Shown: in pieces, positions 1 to 5,584 of the stretch
Numbering within the stretch: position 1 is the first letter of the stretch
Layout: the number at the start of each line of letters is the position of its first letter
From: an uncultured Clostridia bacterium
GTDB lineage: Bacteria; Bacillota; Clostridia; Oscillospirales; Acutalibacteraceae
DNA length: 13,097 nt
NCBI GenBank assembly: GCA_947165115.1
Contig: CAMUZD010000020.1
Location: 1-13,097 of the forward strand
Direction: 5' to 3'
Notes under the pieces: generated by a model
What the model was told of the DNA's origin: nothing
The model's input: the letters and a program-made list of their open reading frames with translations, nothing else
Database searches by the model: none
Translations under genes and position numbers: made by a program

Positions 1-473
1 AGCTCCTTACCGGTCTTGTCATGGGTCATGCTGAAATAGACACCGGGTGAACGAACGAGCTGGGAGACAATGACTCTCTCCGCGCCGTTGATGACGAAAG
101 TGCCGCTTTCGGTCATAATCGGGAAATCGCCCATATAGACCTCTGACTCCTTGACGGTGCCCGTATTCTTATTGAGCAGGCGGACCGTCGCTCTCATCGG
201 GGCGGCGTAGGTGGTATCTCTTTCCTTGCATTCGCGGACATTGTATTTCGGCTTGTCATCCATGCGGTAGTCAATGAAACTGAGCACAAGGTTGCCCGAA
301 TAATCCGTGATGTCTGCCATATCGCGGAAGGCTTCCTTGAGACCGGTTCTGATAAACCAATCGTAGGATGATTTCTGGATTTCAATGAGGTTGGGGATAT
401 CCATAACCTCGTTGATTTTGCCGAAGCTCATGCGGGTGCAGCTTCCTCTGGTGATGGGCTTCACATTGAGCAT
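1..473 (-). CDS. rpoB: RNA polymerase beta subunit, N-terminal part (runs off left edge)
   Basis: RpoB is the large catalytic subunit of DNA-dependent RNA polymerase. Only the first 157 codons are present; the frame is open to the window edge. The translation begins MLNVKPITRGSCTRMSFGKI and contains the family hallmarks IPNLIEIQKSSYDWF (about residues 28-42), VYMGDFPIMTESGTFVING and ERVIVSQLVRSPGVYF (about 130-145), which belong to the beta N-terminal and protrusion regions. The ATG at 471-473 follows GGAGG (about 483-487) by 9 nt, which fixes the start. The gene lies downstream of tmcAL in the same direction, with a 219-bp gap carrying its own strong promoter. In most Firmicutes rpoB follows rplJ-rplL, so this placement is unusual. 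Identification is essentially certain; the truncation is only the window edge. Confidence 0.97.
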   Translation of the reverse strand, partial: MLNVKPITRGSCTRMSFGKINEVMDIPNLIEIQKSSYDWFIRTGLKEAFRDMADITDYSGNLVLSFIDYRMDDKPKYNVRECKERDTTYAAPMRATVRLLNKNTGTVKESEVYMGDFPIMTESGTFVINGAERVIVSQLVRSPGVYFSMTHDKTGKE

Positions 474-503
474 CTGATTAATCCTCCGTTCATTTGCTTT
501 TTT

Positions 504-551
504 GCCGGTTTTCCGCTTTATAAAGATATAAAATAAGCGGGGCGCACCGAC
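504..551 (-). promoter_or_regulatory. foldable 5' leader of rpoB
   Basis: In the untranslated leader, GUCGGU (551-546) can pair with ACCGGC (509-504) with one G-U pair. Inside that stem, CCGCUU (540-535) pairs with AAGCGG (518-513). The result is a two-tier hairpin ending about 15 nt before the Shine-Dalgarno site. No U-run follows, so it is not a terminator. It could affect mRNA stability or translation. No known riboswitch class is recognised. Confidence 0.35.
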
Positions 552-585
552 ACACGTAGGTCAGTATTATAATTGCCCCGCTTAT
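533..585 (-). repeat. 11-bp inverted repeat straddling the rpoB start site; terminator-like on read-through RNA
   Basis: ATAAGCGGGGC and its exact reverse complement GCCCCGCTTAT lie at 533-543 and 575-585, with 31 nt between them. Read on the minus strand the second arm is followed by TTTATATC. RNA coming from tmcAL could therefore form a GC-rich hairpin with a U-rich tail. RNA started at the rpoB promoter begins after the first arm (which lies in the -35/-10 spacer) and cannot form it. The repeat is seen directly; the function is inferred, and the long loop makes it a poorer terminator than usual. Confidence 0.5.
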
Positions 586-594
586 AAAAGTCAA
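566..594 (-). promoter_or_regulatory. sigma-A promoter of rpoB
   Basis: On the minus strand, TTGACT (589-594) is separated by exactly 17 bp from TATAAT (566-571). This gives a near-consensus housekeeping promoter with an expected start near 558-560 and a leader of about 85 nt. AT-rich DNA upstream (about 595-640) could act as an UP element. Its strength suits rpoB, which has no ribosomal protein gene directly upstream here. The spacer contains one arm of an 11-bp inverted repeat. Confidence 0.88.
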
Positions 595-641
595 TAAAAT
601 TATTCTATTATTTACGCAATATTACATAATTTTGTGAGTTC

Positions 642-660
642 CGACAACAAAAGGTTGCCG
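642..660 (-). other. small hairpin downstream of tmcAL
   Basis: CGGCAAC and GTTGTCG (minus strand) form a 7-bp stem with one G-T pair and a 5-nt loop, 32 nt after the tmcAL stop. A clear T-run is missing on the 3' side, so it is at best a weak terminator or an mRNA 3' end structure. Confidence 0.25.
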
Positions 661-692
661 AAAACAGAAAAGTTTGTCTAATCTAATAATAA

Positions 693-1862
693 TTATTTAT
701 ATATTATCGGGTGCCTGTCCTTCTCCAGACCGGCCGGAAGAGGCGTTTCGAGGCAGGCGGTGTAGATATCGGTCGCCGCGCATTCGAGCGAAAATGCTCT
801 CTGCGCCTGCTCAGAGCAGGAAGCAATATCCGAGGTCTTTGAGATGATTGGCAGAGACGCCGTCTCCTTCATCTGAGAGAGTATTTTTGCGCCGTTTCCG
901 CTCATTCCGAGAACTCTGATATAAGGCGGCTCAAACGCCGCATCCTCACGGGTTATACCGATTAAAGACGAGAGAATAATCCGCCTGATTCTCGCCAGCG
1001 TATATCGCTTTGTCTTTGCCGAAAAATAAAGCTCTTCAAGGGTTGAAGCCGTCTTTGCAGAGGCGAGAATTCTGTTTTCAATTCCCTCGGAAACATCGGG
1101 TGAAAGAGCAATTTCCTCCGCCGTTATATTGCGCATTCTGCACAAAACTGCCGCTTCGAATTTGTTAAAAGAGACAGTGTTGAACTCGCCGTATTCTTTA
1201 TAGAAAGCGGGCACAAAACTGCCGAAATCTTCGCCCGAATATATCAATCTGCGTATCTCTGAGGCGCTCGCAAACGAGCCCGTTTTTTCGCCCGAATCGT
1301 GGGGAACAGTCCTCTCAAAAGCGGTCGGTTCAATGCCGCTCCCGAGCGATTTCAGCGCCGAAATATACTCGACTGCTAGGATATTGTTAGGCTCTTTTAT
1401 TATGTCCGCAAGGGCCGGATTCACTTTACACAGGGCGTTTTCACGGGCCGCCGCATAGGTGATTCCGGTTGATAATTCCGCTTTTATCGATTCATCAAGC
1501 GTGTTTCCCGAGAGAATTTCCGCGGCTTTTTCAAGCATTGAAACATCGGCGCATTCGCTGCCGAAAACGAGAGAATTGACCGCACCTGACTCGTTCAGAA
1601 TCCCGACCGCACCGCGCGCAAAGGTCTGCGCTCCCGAGAGCGCATATATCACGGGCAGCTCCAGCACAAGATCCGCCCCCACCCGCAGGGCTGCATCTAC
1701 GCGCTGAGAAATCTCAAAGACGGCCGGTTCGCCGCGCTGGACGAAATTGCCGCTCATCACTGCGATTATACCGTCAAAACCGCTCGCGCGCGCTTTTTCA
1801 ATAAGATATGCGTGACCGTTGTGAAACGGATTGAATTCGGCGACAACGCCGCAGATTTTCAT
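693..1862 (-). CDS. tmcAL: tRNA(Met) cytidine acetate ligase (TmcAL, YlbM family)
   Basis: TmcAL makes N4-acetylcytidine at the wobble base of elongator tRNA-Met, activating free acetate with ATP (known for the B. subtilis enzyme). The 389-residue translation starts MKICGVVAEFNPFHNGHAYL. It holds the nucleotidyltransferase HxGH signature (HNGH, residues 14-17) and the family block SGNFVQRGEPAVF (about 37-49), followed by ADLVLELP. The length is normal, since B. subtilis YlbM has about 415 residues. The frame could extend 26 codons upstream. The ATG at 1860-1862 is preferred because GGAGGTGA sits 4 nt before it and the family begins at MK(I/V)xGVVAEFNPFHNGH. It is transcribed away from ackA and may share its -10 region. 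Both enzymes use acetate, which is a plausible but unproven link. Confidence 0.92.
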   Translation of the reverse strand: MKICGVVAEFNPFHNGHAYLIEKARASGFDGIIAVMSGNFVQRGEPAVFEISQRVDAALRVGADLVLELPVIYALSGAQTFARGAVGILNESGAVNSLVFGSECADVSMLEKAAEILSGNTLDESIKAELSTGITYAAARENALCKVNPALADIIKEPNNILAVEYISALKSLGSGIEPTAFERTVPHDSGEKTGSFASASEIRRLIYSGEDFGSFVPAFYKEYGEFNTVSFNKFEAAVLCRMRNITAEEIALSPDVSEGIENRILASAKTASTLEELYFSAKTKRYTLARIRRIILSSLIGITREDAAFEPPYIRVLGMSGNGAKILSQMKETASLPIISKTSDIASCSEQAQRAFSLECAATDIYTACLETPLPAGLEKDRHPIIYK

Positions 1863-1894
1863 TCCCTCACCTCCCGATGAAATCATTTTTACGC

Positions 1895-1923
1895 TTGCAA
1901 AATACAATATATAGGTATATAAT
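1895..1923 (+). promoter_or_regulatory. sigma-A promoter of ackA
   Basis: TTGCAA (1895-1900) is followed after 17 bp by TATAAT (1918-1923). The predicted start is near 1930, about 48 nt before the ackA ATG. It sits face-to-face with the candidate tmcAL promoter. Confidence 0.75.
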
Positions 1924-1947
1924 AAAATAGTTAAGTGCAAAATTCAA
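1919..1947 (-). promoter_or_regulatory. candidate tmcAL promoter
   Basis: On the minus strand, TTGAAT (1942-1947) lies 17 bp before TATTAT (1919-1924). The -10 overlaps the ackA -10 on the other strand by five of six bases. The predicted start is near 1912, giving a leader of about 50 nt. Confidence 0.6.
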
Positions 1948-1977
1948 GCAAAAAATAATTTTTCGGAGTGATTGACT

Positions 1978-3180
1978 ATGAAAATTCTTGTTCTCAACTG
2001 CGGCAGCTCATCCCTTAAATATCAGCTTATCGATATGGAGGGCGAGGTCCTTCTCGCCAAGGGTATCTGCGAGCAGATAGGCGACGCAAACGCCACATTC
2101 ACCCATAAGGTTCCCGCCGACGAAAGCAAAAACGTCAAGGCTATGCCCTATCTTATGGCGGACCACGGTGAGGCAATCAAGCTCGTTATCGACACGCTCG
2201 TCAGCGAAGACAGAGGCGTTATCAAATCAACCGATGAAATCGGAGCAGTCGGCCACAGAGTTCTCCACGGAGCCGAAAAATTCAGCGCTTCCGTGCTCGT
2301 TACCGAGGAAGTTAAAGCGGCCATCAGAGAGTGCTTCAAATTCGGCCCTCTCCACAACCCCGCAAATCTCAAGGGTATCGAGGCCTGCGAAAAGATTATG
2401 AGCGTGCCTCAGGTCGCTGTTTTTGATACCGGTTTCCATCAGACAATGCCCGATTACGTTTATCTCTATGCGCTTCCCTATGAATTCTATAAGGAAGACG
2501 GCATACGTAAATACGGCTTCCACGGCACCAGCCACAGATATGTCAGCGGCAGATGCATCGATCTGCTCGGCGGCAAGGCAGAAGGAACAAAAATAGTCAC
2601 CTGCCATCTCGGCAACGGTTCATCAATCACCGCCGTCAAAGACGGAAAATGCCTTGATACTACCATGGGCCTGACTCCGCTTGAGGGCATTATCATGGGC
2701 ACCCGCTGCGGCTCAATCGACCCCGCAATCGTTCCGACCATTATGAAAGAGCATAATCTCACACCCGACGAGATGGACGCTCTTATGAATAAAAAGAGCG
2801 GTATGCTCGGTATCGCCGGCACCAGCGACAACAGAGAGATTGAAAACAGAGCAAAGGAAGGCGACCCCGTCGCAATGCTCGTTGAATCAATGCTCTGCCA
2901 CCAGCTCATCAAGTATATCGGCGGTTACGCCGCGGCAATGGGCGGCCTTGATGCCATTGTATTCACAGGCGGTATCGGCGAAAACAACCCGCAATACAGA
3001 ACAAGAGTTGCAAAGGCAATCAGCTTCCTCGGCACCGACATCGATGAGGAAAAGAACCACATCAGAGGCGAGGAAATCGAGATTTCCGTTCCCGGCTCAA
3101 AGGTCAAGATGTTTGTTATCCCGACCAATGAAGAGCTTGTAATCGCAAGAGACACAAAGGAAATCGTCGACGCGATGTAA
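1978..3180 (+). CDS. ackA: acetate kinase
   Basis: Acetate kinase interconverts acetyl phosphate + ADP and acetate + ATP in the cytoplasm. It is the final ATP-yielding step of acetate fermentation, normally paired with phosphotransacetylase (no pta is in the window). The 400-residue product is full length. It has MKILVLNCGSSSLKYQL at the N-terminus (nucleotide/phosphate signature), GHRVLHGAEKF with the substrate arginine near residue 94, VFDTGFHQTMP (148-158), GFHGTSHRYV with the catalytic histidine near 182, GTRCGSIDP with an arginine near 243, VFTGGIGEN, and the metal-ligand glutamate in PTNEE near 385. A TTG two codons upstream is rejected because GGAG (1965-1968) lies only 3 nt from it but 9 nt from the ATG at 1978. 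An intrinsic terminator follows. Confidence 0.98.
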   Translation: MKILVLNCGSSSLKYQLIDMEGEVLLAKGICEQIGDANATFTHKVPADESKNVKAMPYLMADHGEAIKLVIDTLVSEDRGVIKSTDEIGAVGHRVLHGAEKFSASVLVTEEVKAAIRECFKFGPLHNPANLKGIEACEKIMSVPQVAVFDTGFHQTMPDYVYLYALPYEFYKEDGIRKYGFHGTSHRYVSGRCIDLLGGKAEGTKIVTCHLGNGSSITAVKDGKCLDTTMGLTPLEGIIMGTRCGSIDPAIVPTIMKEHNLTPDEMDALMNKKSGMLGIAGTSDNREIENRAKEGDPVAMLVESMLCHQLIKYIGGYAAAMGGLDAIVFTGGIGENNPQYRTRVAKAISFLGTDIDEEKNHIRGEEIEISVPGSKVKMFVIPTNEELVIARDTKEIVDAM

Positions 3181-3217
3181 TTCAAGCCGCGCATTAAAAC
3201 AGATAATATATAATGAA

Positions 3218-3255
3218 AAGACCCGCAGGGAACAATGCCTGCGGGTCTTGATTTT
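3218..3255. terminator. bidirectional intrinsic terminator between ackA and the GNAT gene
   Basis: AAGACCCGCAGG (3218-3229) and CCTGCGGGTCTT (3238-3249) form a perfect 12-bp stem with an 8-nt loop. The plus strand continues GATTTT. The minus strand continues with a short T-run (TTCATTATAT after the stem's own TT). It therefore ends ackA transcription and, from the other side, the convergent GNAT transcript. Confidence 0.92.
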
Positions 3256-3280
3256 AACTGTTGCCGATTTCAGTGCTTTT

Positions 3281-3721
3281 TCATATCATCTTATTCATTC
3301 TGATACAGTCGAATGAGCCGCTTCTGACGATATCCGTGTCAATTACCTTATAGCCGAGTTTCTCATAAAACGGCACGGCGACAGTGCGGCTGTCTATACA
3401 TATTTCTTTATATCCGCATTCCGCAATCCATTTTTCGGCCTCGCAGACAGCCTGCCTGCCGAGCCCCCGGCCGCGATATTCAGGCAGAACAACTACTCTG
3501 CCGAGAGTGACGGCGCCCGCCCCGTTTTCATAGAAGCGGCAGGTCGCGACCGGATAGCCGTCATCGAGCAGGACTATATATTTTGTCCCCTCCCGGTCGT
3601 GCTCATCAAATTCCTCTCTCAGAGGGATATGATGCTGGCGGTTCATACCTTGTATTCTCACGCAATAAGCACCCGCCCTCTGCCATTCAGCCTCGGCACG
3701 CATCACTTCGAAATCTTTCAT
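3281..3721 (-). CDS. GNAT family N-acetyltransferase (YjcF/ElaA-like)
   Basis: This is a 146-residue single-domain GNAT protein, predicted to transfer an acetyl group from acetyl-CoA to an unknown amine. The acetyl-CoA binding motif A is LGRVVVLPEYRGRGLGRQ (residues 73-90, with the RGRGLG pyrophosphate loop). The C-terminal motif AVPFYEKLGYKVID (115-128) and the REEFDEHD segment near 35-42 resemble B. subtilis YjcF and E. coli ElaA. The ATG at 3719-3721 follows AAGGAG closely. It lies 31 nt downstream of the DUF4474 gene with no terminator between, so the two are probably cotranscribed. The substrate cannot be predicted. It ends before the shared terminator with ackA. Confidence 0.88.
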   Translation of the reverse strand: MKDFEVMRAEAEWQRAGAYCVRIQGMNRQHHIPLREEFDEHDREGTKYIVLLDDGYPVATCRFYENGAGAVTLGRVVVLPEYRGRGLGRQAVCEAEKWIAECGYKEICIDSRTVAVPFYEKLGYKVIDTDIVRSGSFDCIRMNKMI

Positions 3722-3752
3722 TTTTTCTCCTTCTTTTCCCTTACAGTACGGA

Positions 3753-4643
3753 TTAAAGAATAATCAGCGCAAGCAGGCCCATAGCGAACATACCGCCGAG
3801 AACGGCGAGAATCAGAGTCATGACGATACCGATATTCATGAATATCATCGTGCCGGTAGCGACCTTTATCGGCATGGTATTCTCAGCCTCGGAATTATTC
3901 TGCCAGCGGTAGTGAACATCCGCGCCGTCAACAAAGAAGCTGTCGAGTCCGAGATTCTCAAGCGATTCGGCCCTCTTGAATCCGCAATCCTCAAACGCCG
4001 CGGCAAAAGCTTCGGCCATTTCGGGGCTTTTAAGGGTGATAATTCCCTCCTGACGCAGCTCTTTCGCGGGCTCCTGCTGTCTGAGATGGCCGCGCTTGAA
4101 GCCGGTGCTCCACCAGGTTTCTTCATAGGGCGTCTCAAGGCATTTTTTATAGTAGCCGTCGCCGACCTCGTCGTGATACATGACCGTCTTAATCTTCAGC
4201 CAGTCATCTTCATCGGCGCAGTCATAGTGAGTGGTATATGAATCCTCTTCGTCTGTATGCTCTTTTGTATAAACTCCGACCTCAGAGCCGAAAAACAGCA
4301 AGCCGTATTGCCCCTTCCAGAGCTGAACGAGCCAGTCGATTCCCTGATACTCAAAATGCACTCTGGCATAGTCGTATTCGAGCAGAACATAGGGCGCGAT
4401 GAGATCATAGATGCGCGTATAACCATACTGCTTCTGCCAGGAATTCGGGCTGTCGCAGTAATAATAATCCTGCTCGGAATTGTATTTGTAGCCGAGCACC
4501 GCGTTATCCTCTAAATACTGATGCGCAGGATCGTCAAGCTGCGGAGAACTTTCCACCGCATAAGCGGTAACGCAAGGCACATAGGCCAGCCCCAATACCA
4601 GCGCGAAGATAAGGGCGGTAAGTTTTTTTGAAATGTTTTTCAT
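3753..4643 (-). CDS. exported, membrane-anchored DUF4474 domain protein
   Basis: This 296-residue protein of unknown function has an N-terminal signal sequence (about 1-29, KK then a hydrophobic stretch ending TAYA). The central domain contains YDLIAPYVLLEYD, VHFEYQGIDWLVQLWKGQYG (96-114), GSEVGVY (119-125), ETWWSTGFKRG (175-185) and a following ITLKSPEMAEAF block. These match the DUF4474 pattern as I remember it. A hydrophobic segment at about 265-295 ends the protein, predicting an extracellular domain tethered to the membrane. The frame stays open upstream through the tRNA-Gly gene, but that extension is a tRNA artefact. The ATG at 4641-4643 precedes the signal sequence, with a weak GGGG site 7 nt before it. 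It begins about 38 nt after the tRNA terminator and I see no convincing promoter of its own. Confidence 0.8.
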   Translation of the reverse strand: MKNISKKLTALIFALVLGLAYVPCVTAYAVESSPQLDDPAHQYLEDNAVLGYKYNSEQDYYYCDSPNSWQKQYGYTRIYDLIAPYVLLEYDYARVHFEYQGIDWLVQLWKGQYGLLFFGSEVGVYTKEHTDEEDSYTTHYDCADEDDWLKIKTVMYHDEVGDGYYKKCLETPYEETWWSTGFKRGHLRQQEPAKELRQEGIITLKSPEMAEAFAAAFEDCGFKRAESLENLGLDSFFVDGADVHYRWQNNSEAENTMPIKVATGTMIFMNIGIVMTLILAVLGGMFAMGLLALIIL

Positions 4644-4681
4644 ATTATTACCCCGTTTTACAGAATATAAAACCATCTTAT

Positions 4682-4708
4682 AAAAAAGCCTCGTTCCGGA
4701 GAACGAGG
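4682..4708 (-). terminator. intrinsic terminator of tRNA-Gly
   Basis: On the minus strand CCTCGTTC-TCCG-GAACGAGG forms a perfect 8-bp stem (4689-4708) closed by a UCCG tetraloop of the stable UNCG type, then C and six T residues (4682-4687). It begins 6 nt after the tRNA CCA end. Confidence 0.95.
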
Positions 4709-4714
4709 TCTTTC

Positions 4715-4790
4715 TGGAGCGGATGACGAGGCTCGAACTCGCTACCTCCACCTTGGCAAGGTGGCGCTCTACCAGATGAGCTACATCCGC
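4715..4790 (-). tRNA. tRNA-Gly (anticodon GCC)
   Basis: This 76-nt tRNA has an encoded CCA end. The acceptor arm pairs GCGGATG (4790-4784) with CATCCGC (4725-4719), with discriminator T. The D arm is GCTC...GAGC. The anticodon arm is CCACC-TTGCCAA-GGTGG, giving GCC, which reads GGC and GGT. The T arm is GCGAG-TTCGAGC-CTCGT with one G-T pair. It is a single-gene transcription unit with a consensus promoter and its own terminator. No integrase gene or repeat of its 3' end was seen nearby. Confidence 0.97.
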
Positions 4791-4803
4791 AATTGCAAGG
4801 GAG

Positions 4804-4832
4804 ATTATAACAGAGTATTTTTAAATTGTCAA
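4804..4832 (-). promoter_or_regulatory. perfect consensus promoter of tRNA-Gly
   Basis: On the minus strand TTGACA (4827-4832), a 17-bp spacer and TATAAT (4804-4809) match the sigma-A consensus at all twelve positions. The predicted start near 4797 leaves a 5' leader of only about 7 nt before the mature tRNA. Confidence 0.95.
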
Positions 4833-4853
4833 GCAGAATTTTCAAAGCCGCAA

Positions 4854-4887
4854 ACAAAACGGCCGCCGGTTAAGGCGACCGCTTTTT
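4854..4887. terminator. intrinsic terminator after the small surface protein gene
   Basis: CGGCCGCC (4860-4867) and GGCGACCG (4874-4881) pair over 8 bp with one G-T pair around a 6-nt loop. The minus strand continues TTTTGTTT and the plus strand CTTTTTG, so it can act in both directions. It separates the small exported protein gene from the tRNA promoter. Confidence 0.85.
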
Positions 4888-4899
4888 GATTAATTGTCT

Positions 4900-5442
4900 T
4901 TATGCTGCTCTTTTCTTGGTGCAGACATATGCTACAGCGGCTGCTACTGAAACAGCTGCAAAAGCAGCGATGCCGGCTACTGAAGATGAACCTGTGTCTG
5001 AAGGAGCTTCAGCTACTGTCTCTTCAACTACGGTCTCTCTGTTGCCTGCGTAGAGATCCTTGATCTTCTGCTTAAGGCTTGTGATAAGGCCTTTTACATA
5101 AGAAAGGATGTCGCTTGCCAGCGTAAAGGAACCGATCTTGGCCTCGAGCTGATCAACAATACCGAGTACATCTGCAGCATTACCGCCGGTAAAACTCGCG
5201 ATGAATTCCTTAATCTGATTGATTATACCCTGAATCTGAGCAAGGATATCATTTTCACCTGAGAAAACGCCGGTGATTTTGTCAAGAATGCCCTTGATAG
5301 TGCCGATAAGGTCGAAACCTGTGGTGCTTTCATCAGCTGCTGCGGGATCGCTATTAACCGGAGCTGCCTCCTCGGCAAAAGCCATAGTGAAAGCGGAGAA
5401 CGCCATAATAAGAGCGAGAACAATTGCAAGTATCTTTTTCAT
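4900..5442 (-). CDS. small exported protein with four helical repeats and a C-terminal anchor
   Basis: I do not recognise a named family. The 180-residue translation has a clear signal peptide (MKKILAIVLALIMAF, cleavage likely after AFA at residue 23). An acidic, Ala-rich linker follows, then four imperfect segments starting DLIGTIKGIL (44), DILAQIQGII (65), DVLGIVDQLE (91) and DILSYVKGLI (111), each an amphipathic helix of about 20 residues. A Glu-rich linker leads to a tail with SDTG (148-151), a hydrophobic span (about 155-174) and KKR. This is the layout of a sortase signal, but the usual LPxTG is replaced by PSDTG, so plain membrane anchoring is equally likely. The ATG at 5440-5442 is preceded by AAAGGA 10 nt upstream. 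It is a monocistronic unit with its own promoter and terminator. Binding or surface-spacer roles are guesses. Confidence 0.75.
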   Translation of the reverse strand: MKKILAIVLALIMAFSAFTMAFAEEAAPVNSDPAAADESTTGFDLIGTIKGILDKITGVFSGENDILAQIQGIINQIKEFIASFTGGNAADVLGIVDQLEAKIGSFTLASDILSYVKGLITSLKQKIKDLYAGNRETVVEETVAEAPSDTGSSSVAGIAAFAAVSVAAAVAYVCTKKRAA

Positions 5443-5500
5443 TTCGCATCAATCCTTTCATAATATTCCGGGCAGTGTTCCGTCTGCCTTTGGTGCAGTT

Positions 5501-5529
5501 ATATTACCACTTAAGAAAAATAAAGTCAA
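5501..5529 (-). promoter_or_regulatory. promoter of the small surface protein gene
   Basis: On the minus strand TTGACT (5524-5529), a 17-bp spacer and TAATAT (5501-5506) form a good sigma-A promoter. The predicted start is near 5494, giving a leader of about 52 nt. Confidence 0.8.
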
Positions 5530-5535
5530 GAGAAA

Positions 5536-5553
5536 TATTACATAAATGTAATA
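5536..5553. promoter_or_regulatory. 18-bp palindrome next to the -35 box
   Basis: TATTACAT-AA-ATGTAATA is a perfect 8+8 inverted repeat, 6 bp upstream of the -35 box of the small surface protein promoter. The position suits an activator or repressor operator. It also lies 32 nt after the rpoD stop, and on the minus strand it is followed by TTTCTC. An AU-rich weak terminator is therefore an alternative reading. Confidence 0.45.
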
Positions 5554-5557
5554 ATTA

Positions 5558-5583
5558 TCAGACAAAACGCAAAATTTGCCTGA
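5558..5583 (-). other. hairpin directly after the rpoD stop
   Basis: TCAGGCAAA and TTTGTCTGA (minus strand) pair over 9 bp with one G-T pair and an 8-nt loop, starting 1 nt after the rpoD stop codon. There is no T-run, so it is more likely an mRNA 3' stabilising or processing structure than a strong terminator. With the palindrome at 5536-5553 it is the only candidate for ending the operon. Confidence 0.4.
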
Positions 5584-5584
5584 A

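Noticed and set aside
1863..1940. 26-codon upstream extension of tmcAL
   Set aside because: It would run through the shared promoter region; GGAGGTGA directly precedes the ATG at 1862.
1972..1977. TTG start for ackA
   Set aside because: The Shine-Dalgarno would be only 3 nt away, while ATG 1978 is well spaced and matches the family start.
2487..2912. 141-codon open frame on minus inside ackA
   Set aside because: Shadow of ackA codon bias; the sense frame is fully conserved acetate kinase.
4644..4751. N-terminal extension of the DUF4474 reading frame (36 codons)
   Set aside because: It runs through the tRNA-Gly gene and its terminator; the peptide is a tRNA antisense-like artefact and the signal sequence begins at 4643.
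4715..4790. tRNA-Gly as an integration site of a mobile element
   Set aside because: No integrase, no repeat of the tRNA 3' end and no foreign-looking genes on either side.
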